A stretch of 52,197 bases of DNA, taken from positions 1 to 52,197 of the forward strand of contig JARIEV010000007.1 in NCBI GenBank assembly GCA_031127225.1, read 5' to 3'. Below, piece after piece: positions 9,277 to 16,915 of this stretch. Under the pieces are notes generated by a model. That model was not told where the DNA came from. It did not search any database and worked only from the letters and a program-made list of their open reading frames with translations. Source of the DNA: Gemmatimonadota bacterium (GTDB lineage Bacteria > Gemmatimonadota > Gemmatimonadetes > Gemmatimonadales > Gemmatimonadaceae). The first letter of the stretch is position 1; each line of letters starts with the position of its first letter. A program made the translations under genes and the position numbers.

Positions 9277-9349
9277 GGTAACGCGAACGAGGCGTCCTAT
9301 GACCGGTGTGCCGCGTGCGCCCTCCCGAGGAGCGGCCGGGCGCGTTACC
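9277..9349. promoter_or_regulatory. Long inverted repeat in divergent promoter region
   Basis: GGTAACGCG at 9277-9285 is perfectly complementary to CGCGTTACC at 9341-9349, with 55 bases between. A competing inner pairing joins GCGCCC at 9317-9322 with GGGCGC at 9338-9343 and would steal part of the outer right arm. On the minus strand this sits about 80-150 nt ahead of the TonB receptor start, a normal place for a regulatory leader; it could equally be a pair of operator half-sites. I compared it by eye with the cobalamin, TPP and SAM riboswitch cores and saw no match. Confidence 0.35.
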
Positions 9350-9390
9350 GTTGGGGAGGCTCGGCGGCATGCGCCGAATCTCCCCTCCGC

Positions 9391-9744
9391 ATGGTGACGC
9401 ACGTGTTGACTCTTACACCACGACAGCAGCACGGCATCGGCATTCTGACCGTCGCCGGCCGCGTCGATCCCACCACCGTCGCGGAGTTCGAGGCCGGCGT
9501 ACAGGCACTGCTCCCCGAGGTGGGACACCGTCTCGTCCTCGATCTCACCGCCGTGCCCTTCATGAGCAGCCTCGGACTGCGAGTGCTCATGACGACGCTC
9601 GTGAGCGTGCGTGCCCAGCAGGGCGCACTCGTGATCTGCGGCCTCAGCGACGACCTCACCTCACTGTTCCGGATGGCGGGATTTTTGGGACTGTTCGAGA
9701 TCACCGCCACCGAAACCGACGCGCTGGCCAAGCTCGCGGTGTAG
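9391..9744 (+). CDS. STAS-domain anti-anti-sigma-factor-like protein
   Basis: 117 residues forming one STAS domain (SpoIIAA/RsbV type). The diagnostic loop is LVLDLTAVPFMSSLGLRVL; by alignment with SpoIIAA, S60 sits at the phosphorylated serine and the usual preceding Asp is Ser59. In partner switching the unphosphorylated protein sequesters a kinase/anti-sigma factor. No GHKL (RsbW-like) kinase is encoded anywhere in the window. Start is the ATG at 9391; a GTG one codon later is equally possible. The next gene, also with a STAS domain, begins 42 bp downstream after a short GC hairpin (9748-9762). First gene of the plus-strand run that ends at 14150. Confidence 0.85.
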   Translation: MVTHVLTLTPRQQHGIGILTVAGRVDPTTVAEFEAGVQALLPEVGHRLVLDLTAVPFMSSLGLRVLMTTLVSVRAQQGALVICGLSDDLTSLFRMAGFLGLFEITATETDALAKLAV

Positions 9745-9786
9745 TCCGCCGCCCGTGGCGGCATCCATCCTCCTACGCTGCGTGTC

Positions 9787-11961
9787 ATGGCCCTCGAGAT
9801 CACCGTCGACGCCGACCTGCTGGTTCTCTCCGGACGCCTTGACGCCGCGGGGGCAATCGCGCTCGACGCCTGGAAAGCGGATGCACCCACCGTCCCCGCC
9901 ATCTGGGACCTGCGGGCGCTCGCCTTTATCTCCAGCCTCGGCATCCGGAGTCTGATCACGCTCGATCGGCGTGTCCGCGCGGCGGGACAGCGGGTGCAGG
10001 TGGTGTACGTGGCGGAATCGTTCGTAGCCGACGTACTCACCGCCGCCGGCCTCACGAAGCAGTGGCCCATGCACACCGAGGTCGCGGCCGCGCGTGCCAC
10101 CGGGCAGTCGGTCGCGTCACCGGCACCATCGGCCGCCTGGACCGGCGCCGGCGGCGATCGCTATGCCCGCACACCGGCCCGCGGCACGGGACGGGTGTCC
10201 CGCTTCGAGACGGCCCCGGATGCGCCCGCGATGCTGGTGCGCTTCGATGAACTGGGGCTTGCCTTCGGCACGGGTGAATTCGGCACCGGCCCCGCTGATG
10301 AACCGGCGGCCGCCCTGGTGGCCACAGGGCACACCGTACTGGTGCACACCGCCGACGGCCTGACCGATCTGCTCGACACCGTGTCGCCCGCCACCACCTT
10401 CGCCCGCCTCGTCGACGCCGTGCGGCTCGACCTCGACGACGCGGAACGGTGGGACGCCGAGGGCGATGTCACGTGGGGGCGCCTCCGCGCCGACCTGGAG
10501 GCGCAGGCGGCCACCGCCGGTACCGGTCCGTGGGCCGCCGGCGCGCTGGCCAGCTGGAACGACCGGCCGTGCGTGCTCCTGATGTTCGCCCCCGAGGGCG
10601 AGGGCCACCGCGAAGGCCACGACGAGGCGCTGCGCGTGGTGGCGCTGCGTGCCGTGGCCGACCCGAACACCGCCCCGCAGGCGGGCGGAGCGACCACGTT
10701 GGCCGAGGCCGCGGCCGCACTGGCCCGCGGCGACGACGCCGAAATCTGCTGGCCCGACGACGCCACCACGTTGCGCGGCGCGCGCGTGTGGTTCGCCCCG
10801 ACGCCCACCATCGTGGACGGCGGCGCGCACCGGTTGGTCATCGAAGCGGCCGAGCCGGTGGCGGACGCGTGGGAGCGGATCATCCGCTCCACCTTTGCCG
10901 ACGAGGCCCGCGTGTCGCTGCGCCGCCTCACCGGCGGGTTCATGGCGTCTACATTCGCCACCGACACACACGACCGGCACGGCCGGCGCACGCTCCCCAG
11001 CGTGCTCAAAATCAGTCCGCGCGCCGTGACCGCACGCGAGGAGGCGGCGTATCAGCAGTACGTGCGGCCGTTCATCCTGAACAACGCCACCGTGCTCATG
11101 GCGCAGGCCGTGCACGGAGAATACGCGGGGCTGCGCTACAACTTTCTGGGGATCACGGGCGGCGAGTCACGGCTGCAACCGCTGGAGTCGCTCTACCTCG
11201 GCGACACGCCGGCGGAGGCGATGACGGCCATCCGGCAGACGCTCACGAACGTGCTGCGGCCGTGGTACGGGCAGGCTGTGGTGGCGCCGGTGCAGCCATT
11301 CGCCGACCACGATCCGCGGGGGTTGTTCACCAACCTCCCCGCCGTGGCGCAGGAGGTACTGGGCGTCGACCTTGACGCCCCGTGGATCGAATGCCCGCCG
11401 CTGGGGCGCAGCGTCCTCAACCCGTACCATTTCCTGCAACACCGGTGGGACGCGCTGCGCGGGTACACCGCGTCGTGGGCCACGTCGATCACGCACGGCG
11501 ACCTCAATCTCAACAATGTCCTGGTCGACGAGCGGCGCAACATCTACGTGATCGACTTTTCCGAGACGAAGGTGCGCAACGTGGCCGCCGACTTCGCGCG
11601 GCTCGAAGCCATCGGCATGTTGCAGCACACGCGACTCGAGCACGACGACGATGCGCGCGCGGTGCTCACGCAGGTGGCCCGCTCGCTGGAGGGGGCCGTC
11701 TGGACGCCGCCCGCCGCGGACGTACCGCAGGAGCCCATGCTGGCGCGTGCGGCGGCGCTGGCCGCGGACGTCCGCGGGCTGGCGTCTGAGCATGTGGCCG
11801 ACCCGGCGCACGAGGCGGCGTATCTGCTGCCGCTCCTGGAGTGGAGTGCACCGATCGTCGCCTTCCGGCAGGTGGAACGCGTCCGGAAGCAGGTGGCGAT
11901 GTGGTCGAGCGGGTTGATGCTGGAGCGTCTGTTGCACGCCCTCGCGTTGCCCGCGGTGTAG
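9787..11961 (+). CDS. STAS domain fused to APH/protein-kinase-like domain (TCAD9-like)
   Basis: 724 residues. Residues 1-90 are a STAS domain with FISSLGIRSL carrying the phosphoacceptor-type serine. Residues about 135-360 form an unrecognised alpha/beta region. From about 380 a kinase-fold domain follows: a nucleotide loop-like LTGGFMAST, the lysine in PSVLKIS, a helix-C glutamate in REEAAYQQY, the catalytic HGDLNLNN (H570, D572, N577) and the metal-binding D590 in IDFSE. This is the aminoglycoside-phosphotransferase-like fold. It recalls a domain I remember as TCAD9 from MoxR/vWA 'ternary' conflict systems, and a MoxR-vWA operon does lie on the facing strand. The catalytic residues look intact. 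It could phosphorylate STAS serines in place of a GHKL kinase; that is hypothesis. Confidence 0.75.
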   Translation: MALEITVDADLLVLSGRLDAAGAIALDAWKADAPTVPAIWDLRALAFISSLGIRSLITLDRRVRAAGQRVQVVYVAESFVADVLTAAGLTKQWPMHTEVAAARATGQSVASPAPSAAWTGAGGDRYARTPARGTGRVSRFETAPDAPAMLVRFDELGLAFGTGEFGTGPADEPAAALVATGHTVLVHTADGLTDLLDTVSPATTFARLVDAVRLDLDDAERWDAEGDVTWGRLRADLEAQAATAGTGPWAAGALASWNDRPCVLLMFAPEGEGHREGHDEALRVVALRAVADPNTAPQAGGATTLAEAAAALARGDDAEICWPDDATTLRGARVWFAPTPTIVDGGAHRLVIEAAEPVADAWERIIRSTFADEARVSLRRLTGGFMASTFATDTHDRHGRRTLPSVLKISPRAVTAREEAAYQQYVRPFILNNATVLMAQAVHGEYAGLRYNFLGITGGESRLQPLESLYLGDTPAEAMTAIRQTLTNVLRPWYGQAVVAPVQPFADHDPRGLFTNLPAVAQEVLGVDLDAPWIECPPLGRSVLNPYHFLQHRWDALRGYTASWATSITHGDLNLNNVLVDERRNIYVIDFSETKVRNVAADFARLEAIGMLQHTRLEHDDDARAVLTQVARSLEGAVWTPPAADVPQEPMLARAAALAADVRGLASEHVADPAHEAAYLLPLLEWSAPIVAFRQVERVRKQVAMWSSGLMLERLLHALALPAV

Positions 11962-12092
11962 CGGACCACGCAGACCACCGATGCCGGCGGGATGCGAGTG
12001 GCGTCGTATCACGGACTGGACTAGGTATCCGTGCACATGATCGGAGGCCACGACGTGGCACTCGACCTCTCCTTGTCTCCGGTCCCATCGCG

Positions 12093-13121
12093 TTGTCTCT
12101 GGAACTGCGGCTCACCACCACCCCGCTCAACGCCGAGTACGTACCGGGCGTCCACACGCGGCTCACGACCAACTTCGGCAATCTCGCCAAGGATCCGCTT
12201 GGACGCGGTGAACGGATCGCGGCCACGCTGGCCACCATGGACCGGCGGTTTCACGAGCTGATGGGCGCGTCCGGCGACCCGGAGCGGTACGGGCTCGCCC
12301 TCGACATCGTCACCATCGGCGTCCGCTTCACCGACGGCGTCACGGACAGCGACTGGTTTCCGATGACGGAGACGCTTCGCTGCCGGATCCATGACCGCCG
12401 GCAGGATCGTTGGCTCGCGGGACCTACGGGCGGCAATTATTCGTCGTATGTGCGCGACCACGATTTCAACGTGGTCCTGCCGCGCATCCGCGCCGGCACC
12501 GCGACCCCCGAGGAGATGGCGTCCTTCGGCCAGTTGCATGGCCTGCTCTTCCGACTGCAGTTCCAGCGTCATCACCCCGCCGGCGTGCTCCACGAGCCGC
12601 TCATCATCGCCATCAGTGCGTCGAGCGGCCGCAGCTATCGCCGCAGCAGAATCGTGCACCCGGTGCTGGGCCACGCGTACCTCCCCGAGCGCGGCGAATC
12701 GCCGACCAGCCGGTACTTCGCGCAGATGGGGCTGGAGGTGTCGTACTTCATGCCGCCGGGCAACCGCGCGCCGCTGGCCTTCTACCACGAGCCTGGCGAT
12801 CTGACCGGGCGTGATCAACCGTACCTGGCCGCGCTGGTCGCGATCATGGACACCTTCGAACGCATCTACCGCCCGGAGATCTACTGTGCCCGCACGCCGG
12901 CGGCGGCGCTGTTCCGCCCCGATCTGGCCAATACGGAGTACGACGCGCCGCCGGCCATCTACGACCGCGTGGAGCGCGACACCACCCTCGGCCCGCAGCA
13001 GGCAGCGCTGGTGCGTGACGCGTTTCTGCACCCCAATGCCGCTGCACTCCGCCAGCTCATGGCGGACCATGCGCATCTCCTGCACGGGCTGACCACCGGC
13101 GTCGCACATGCCGCTCGCTGA
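12093..13121 (+). CDS. mesX: MesX-like putative oxygenase (DUF1852)
   Basis: 342 residues from a TTG at 12093; no ATG or GTG exists in frame nearby, and the N-terminus then aligns with the family (SLELRLTTTPLNAEYVP). Conserved DUF1852 stretches are plain: TRLTTNFGNLA, GGNYSSYVRDHDFNVVLP, SGRSYRRSRIVHPVLG, MGLEVSYFMPPGNRAPLAF and ERIYRPEIY. Family knowledge: MesX is needed together with the core-MetE protein MesD for a folate-independent, oxygen-dependent methionine synthase. No MetE/MesD gene is in this window, so the partner must be elsewhere or the protein has another role. A SAM synthetase is encoded 1 kb away on the facing strand. The gene overlaps the next one by 14 bp. The 131 bp upstream lack a clear Shine-Dalgarno. 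Confidence 0.82.
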   Translation: MSLELRLTTTPLNAEYVPGVHTRLTTNFGNLAKDPLGRGERIAATLATMDRRFHELMGASGDPERYGLALDIVTIGVRFTDGVTDSDWFPMTETLRCRIHDRRQDRWLAGPTGGNYSSYVRDHDFNVVLPRIRAGTATPEEMASFGQLHGLLFRLQFQRHHPAGVLHEPLIIAISASSGRSYRRSRIVHPVLGHAYLPERGESPTSRYFAQMGLEVSYFMPPGNRAPLAFYHEPGDLTGRDQPYLAALVAIMDTFERIYRPEIYCARTPAAALFRPDLANTEYDAPPAIYDRVERDTTLGPQQAALVRDAFLHPNAAALRQLMADHAHLLHGLTTGVAHAAR

Positions 13122-13707
13122 ACTCTTCGGATGGCTGGCGGCCGTCCTCGTGTTCACCGCCTTCTGGTCCACCACGATGGTGCGGCTCCGGATGGTGGCC
13201 ATGGCCAGCAACGTCGCCTTCATCGTGTACGGCGTGATGCTCGGTGCGCCGAGTATCATTGCGTTGCACGGCGTGCTGCTGCCGCTCAATGGCTGGAAAT
13301 TGATCCGGCTGCGTCAGCTCGCGGCCTTAGTCCGACGTGCCTCGCGCGGCCCGATGACACTCGAGATGCTCGTGCCAGCGATGGAACAGCAACGGTATGG
13401 CGCGGGGGCGATACTGTTCCGTCAGGGCGACCCCGCCGATCACGTCTTCTTCGTGATCGACGGGACGCTGCGGGTAGTCGAAGGCGGCACGCTGCTCGGC
13501 CCCGGCGAACTCGTGGGGGAAATGGGGCTCTTCGCGGCCGACAGTCGCCGCACCGCGACGATCGTCACCGAGACCGATGTGCGGTGCGGGCGGATTGCGG
13601 CGGATCGGTTCTGGGAGCTGTTTCTGCAGGATCCTGTGCTGGGCGGGTTCGTGGTGCGCACCATCGTGCAGCGACTCGCCGGCACACCACACACCACGCC
13701 ACCATGA
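13108..13707 (+). CDS. Membrane-anchored cyclic-nucleotide-binding-domain protein
   Basis: 199 residues. Residues 1-72 contain three short hydrophobic segments (LFGWLAAVLVFTAFW; MVAMASNVAFIVYGVML; IIALHGVLLPLNGWKLI), an arrangement like Popeye-type proteins. Residues 85-195 are a CRP-type cNMP-binding domain: ILFRQGDPADHVFFVIDGTLRV, then the phosphate-binding-cassette region GELVGEMGLFAADSRRTATIV. The Gly-Glu of the cassette is present, and the Arg-Thr of the RRTAT segment fits cyclic nucleotide binding. There is no DNA-binding helix-turn-helix, so it is a sensor rather than a transcription factor. Starts inside the end of mesX (14-bp overlap) and ends in an ATGA overlap with the next STAS gene, indicating one operon. 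Confidence 0.82.
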   Translation: MPLAELFGWLAAVLVFTAFWSTTMVRLRMVAMASNVAFIVYGVMLGAPSIIALHGVLLPLNGWKLIRLRQLAALVRRASRGPMTLEMLVPAMEQQRYGAGAILFRQGDPADHVFFVIDGTLRVVEGGTLLGPGELVGEMGLFAADSRRTATIVTETDVRCGRIAADRFWELFLQDPVLGGFVVRTIVQRLAGTPHTTPP

Positions 13708-14150
13708 CCGACCATTCGCACCACGCACCGCCGCCACGGAGCGCCCTCCAGCTGGGCGTTGAACGGGAGGGCCCCGCCGCCGTCGTGACGATGGCCGGCC
13801 AGATGGACGGGGCTACGGCCACGCAGTTCACCGCGTTCCTGGACCAACACCTCACCGACGAAGACCGGTGTGTGGTGCTCGATGCCACGGGACTCACCTT
13901 CCTGAGCAGCGCAGGGCTGCGCGAACTGATGCTGCTGCTCCGGCGTCTCGCGAAGCATCAAGCCAAGCCGGCCATTTTTGGCATGACCCCACCGGTCGCG
14001 CTGGCTCTGGGGATCTCGGGATTCGAGACGATGGTCATCCGCGCGCCGGACCGCGCGTCGGCCGTGCACGCCGTCACCCCGGTCACCCCCGCCGCGGCGG
14101 ACAAAGCGGGGCTGTTCTCGCGCTTCTTCACGGGCGGGGCGACGTCGTAA
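13704..14150 (+). CDS. STAS-domain anti-anti-sigma-factor-like protein
   Basis: 148 residues: a 12-residue His/Pro-rich leader, then a STAS domain (about 15-115) with CVVLDATGLTFLSSAGLRELMLLL carrying the phosphoacceptor-type serine in FLSSAGL, then a short Ala/Pro-rich tail ending LFSRFFTGGATS. The ATG overlaps the TGA of the cNMP-binding gene (ATGA), so translation is probably coupled. It is the third STAS domain in 4.8 kb. Likely a phosphorylation-switched partner for a kinase or anti-sigma factor; the kinase-fold protein two genes upstream is the only local candidate. The gene converges on the SAM synthetase gene across 21 bp. Confidence 0.85.
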   Translation: MTDHSHHAPPPRSALQLGVEREGPAAVVTMAGQMDGATATQFTAFLDQHLTDEDRCVVLDATGLTFLSSAGLRELMLLLRRLAKHQAKPAIFGMTPPVALALGISGFETMVIRAPDRASAVHAVTPVTPAAADKAGLFSRFFTGGATS

Positions 14151-14171
14151 CCCGTCGGGGGTAAGGGCTGG

Positions 14172-15401
14172 TTACGCCAGCGCCATGGCGCCGTGGGTCG
14201 GGGCACATTCGTCCGGCGTGCGCCCGAAGTGACCCGCGCGGGCCCGGTTCTCCCAGTTCACGCGGGCCAGCCCCAGCGCCGCGTGCGTGGCCGAGAGGCT
14301 CGGATCGAAGCGCGCGAGCCACCGCGCGGTGGCCGTCGCGTCCAGTACGCGACCGTCAGCCACGAGCGTGACACCGCTGGGGCGCTGATCCCGCGGCCCC
14401 CACACGAACGTCACCTGCGCCTCGCGCACGAACCCCGTTTCCACCATCGCCACTGCGATCTGCCGCGCGCGCAACGCGCCCGCGCGATCGAGACGCCAGG
14501 GGTCTTTCCCCGACAGCGCACCACCGCCGATGGGCACACGCGGGCCGTAGAAGTCCATCACCAGCTTGCGGCCGGTCTGCCCGTTATCGTTCATCGGACC
14601 GCCGTCGGTGAAGGGACCCGCCTCGTTCACGCGCACCACGAAGTCGGGGCCGGGTGCCGTGAGCAGCTCAGGCATCCGCGCCGCCTCCTCGCGCAGCACG
14701 CGCGTGAACAGCTCCCGCACCGCGCGCTCCAGCACCACCGTGGGCGCGGCTGCGATGTGCTGTACGCTGCTCACCACCCACGCCGGTGAGTAGCGCACAA
14801 AGCCGTCGGCACTCACTCCCACTGCGCGCAACGCCACCAGCAGCTTGCCATCCGGCCCGGCGCCCAGCGTGCGATCGGCCACGGTGAGCGTGAGCAGCGC
14901 GTCGCGCAACGTCAGCGCCAGATGCTGCTCCAGAGGCAGCCACTGGGTTTCCGGCGTGCCGATGGCGTACCCGATGTGGATGGCCTGATCGTCGGTGTAC
15001 TCGCGCATCGCGCGCTCGTCGGGGTCCGACTCGTCGATCGTGCAGGCGAGTTGCACCTCCACCTGATCGGGACGCGGGCACTGGTAATCGGTGCCGTCGC
15101 CCACGCCCTCGAACGGCACACCAAAGCCGGCGCGCTCGTACACGCCACGCACGGTCGCCTCCACATACGCGCGGTCCAACGCGCCTCCGGCCGTGGAGAC
15201 GCGGCCGTTCACGTGACAGATGTGCTGGTGCACGGCCACCTCCACCTGCACGATCGCGCGATCGTCCTGCGCGAGCGCGATGTCGACGATGGCGTCGGCG
15301 ATCTGGTCGGCGAGCTTATCAGGATGTCCCGGCAGCACCGCTTCGGCGAAGCGCAGCCCAGCCGCACTGATGTCGTGATGGTTGCTCATGTGATCACTCA
15401 T
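14172..15401 (-). CDS. metK: Divergent S-adenosylmethionine synthetase (methionine adenosyltransferase)
   Basis: 409 residues from the ATG at 15401, 2 bp after the vWA gene stop; an ATG 4 codons later is also possible. Compared from memory with E. coli MetK, catalytic positions are kept: H26-P-D-K in LPGHPDKLADQIADAIVD, the Asp of TDDQAIHIGYA, the Lys of PDGKLLV, TGRK, and GGGALSGKDPWRLDRA (the second lysine of that loop is Arg). It should make S-adenosylmethionine from ATP and methionine. Overall it diverges strongly from housekeeping MetK (for example VNEAGPFTDGGPMNDNG), and its place as last gene of a MoxR/vWA operon suggests a specialised paralog. Whether the genome has a second, housekeeping metK is not visible here. 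Confidence 0.85.
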   Translation of the reverse strand: MSDHMSNHHDISAAGLRFAEAVLPGHPDKLADQIADAIVDIALAQDDRAIVQVEVAVHQHICHVNGRVSTAGGALDRAYVEATVRGVYERAGFGVPFEGVGDGTDYQCPRPDQVEVQLACTIDESDPDERAMREYTDDQAIHIGYAIGTPETQWLPLEQHLALTLRDALLTLTVADRTLGAGPDGKLLVALRAVGVSADGFVRYSPAWVVSSVQHIAAAPTVVLERAVRELFTRVLREEAARMPELLTAPGPDFVVRVNEAGPFTDGGPMNDNGQTGRKLVMDFYGPRVPIGGGALSGKDPWRLDRAGALRARQIAVAMVETGFVREAQVTFVWGPRDQRPSGVTLVADGRVLDATATARWLARFDPSLSATHAALGLARVNWENRARAGHFGRTPDECAPTHGAMALA

Positions 15402-15403
15402 GA

Positions 15404-16915
15404 TCAGGAACCCGGTGTAGGAAGAGGAGTGGTGCTGTGCAGCCATGGCGCGCCGGTATGCAGCGGGCCGCCACCCACGACACCCACATGCAACGCCACC
15501 TGCGCGCGGCCCAGTGCGGCGCTCGTGGCCGCGGGCACGCGCTCGAGGTGACCATCGGTGAGCACGATGGCGGCGCTGCCGGCGGGGAGCTGTTGCGTGG
15601 CGTGTGTGATTACCGCGCAGATCGCGGTGCCACCGTTGGACGGCACCATGCCGCTCTCCAGCTCGTGCGCCGATGCGGCCACCACGACCGTGGAGAACCA
15701 GTACACGGTGGGCTCGATCTCACGGCACAGCGTGATCAGCGCGCGTCGCAGATGCGGCAGGAGCTGCCCCATGCTGCCGCTCACATCCACGTAAATAGCC
15801 ACCTCCTGCGGCTCGCGCCTGCGCTCGTACACGTGTCCATCAAACAGCAATGGCATCGGGGCCCCCAGCAGCGCCGCCGCGCGCATTCGGCACGCCGCCC
15901 GCCGATCGTGCATGCGGTGCACCACACGCACGTCGCGCTGCCGCCACGATACCCGCGTGCCGCCCGCGCCGTTCGGTTTGATGGCCTTCCGCAGCAGCGT
16001 ACGCAGTGCCTGCTCCAGCGCCGGTGTCCGCGACGCATCACGCACCGGCGTGAGCCCCACGTGTTCACCGCGGCCGGGAAGCTGCCCGCACAAGGGCTCG
16101 AGCGCCGACGCCAGCAGTTCGGCCGCGTCGTGATCGCGCGAACCTCTGATGGCATCGCGGTCAGCCGCGGTGTCGCCGTGCGCCCCGAGCAGCGGCACGC
16201 CCTCCGCCTGGGACTCGCCGCCTTCGCGCAAGGCGGCGATGATGTCGGCGTACGTGACCTGCGTGTACCGCGGCACGCGTGACTCCCATCCGTTACCAGC
16301 GGCGTCCGCGAAACGCGTCAGGTCATAGAGATCGCGATGAATGTCGCGGAGCGCCGGTGGCATCGCGTGCGATGCGCTCCAGTCGGGCGCCAACGGCCAC
16401 CCCGGCGGCGGTCGCAAAATGAATTCCGGCGCTTTGCTGGCCGAGTAGAAGTCGGTGAAGAGGTCGGTATAGCGCTCGATGTCGTAGCCGAATTGCACCG
16501 CGCTGTGGCGCACGCGTGTGCCCTGAATGGCCGCCAGCAGCGTACGGTTGATGATGGCGTCGAAGGCGATGTTGTGCGCGAGCGTGGGGCGCGGAAAGAG
16601 ACGCGTATGGCCGAGGGCGATGTGCAGCAGTTCGTGCAGCACCAGCGTGGCCAACCGCTCGGGGGTGTGGCACCACTGTGCCACGAAACTCGGGTTGAGC
16701 AACAGGCGCGGCCGGTCCACGCACTCCACGCAGGCCGTGGCCGTGGCGTCGCTCCATTCCACCGTCGACACGGTGAGCAGCGCGTTGATGGCGTGTGCGT
16801 GGACACCCACCAGCTCGAGTACGCGCGCCACCCGCGCGTCGGCGGTGCCGAACGCATCGCCGGAGGCGGTGCCCAATGCGGTGCGCGCGAGTGGTGGCAT
16901 GTGGGCGGCGGTCAT
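15404..16915 (-). CDS. DUF2201-type metallopeptidase fused to vWA-like domain
   Basis: 503 residues from the ATG at 16915, which overlaps the previous stop (ATGA); the open frame further upstream is not family-like. Residues about 25-300 are the DUF2201 metallopeptidase-like part with HELLH at 94-98 in LATLVLHELLHIALGHTR, followed by NIAFDAIINRTLL. Residues about 365-490 are a vWA-like domain with the metal-ion site D377-V-S379-G-S381 in IYVDVSGSMGQ and a later Thr in GGTAICAVI plus Asp in IVLTDGHLER. Proteins of this kind are encoded next to MoxR ATPases and are thought to act with them as a chaperone or metal-insertion pair. Here the MoxR is two genes upstream in the same overlapping operon. 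Confidence 0.85.
   Translation of the reverse strand: MTAAHMPPLARTALGTASGDAFGTADARVARVLELVGVHAHAINALLTVSTVEWSDATATACVECVDRPRLLLNPSFVAQWCHTPERLATLVLHELLHIALGHTRLFPRPTLAHNIAFDAIINRTLLAAIQGTRVRHSAVQFGYDIERYTDLFTDFYSASKAPEFILRPPPGWPLAPDWSASHAMPPALRDIHRDLYDLTRFADAAGNGWESRVPRYTQVTYADIIAALREGGESQAEGVPLLGAHGDTAADRDAIRGSRDHDAAELLASALEPLCGQLPGRGEHVGLTPVRDASRTPALEQALRTLLRKAIKPNGAGGTRVSWRQRDVRVVHRMHDRRAACRMRAAALLGAPMPLLFDGHVYERRREPQEVAIYVDVSGSMGQLLPHLRRALITLCREIEPTVYWFSTVVVAASAHELESGMVPSNGGTAICAVITHATQQLPAGSAAIVLTDGHLERVPAATSAALGRAQVALHVGVVGGGPLHTGAPWLHSTTPLPTPGS

Noticed and set aside
9198-9390. Cobalamin riboswitch upstream of the TonB receptor
   Set aside because: Expected for a B12 receptor, but the conserved GCCACTG and B12-box segments are absent; only non-specific inverted repeats are seen.
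14151-14171. Terminator between the STAS and SAM synthetase genes
   Set aside because: Only a four-base stem (ACCC/GGGT) can be drawn in the 21-bp gap; too weak to call.
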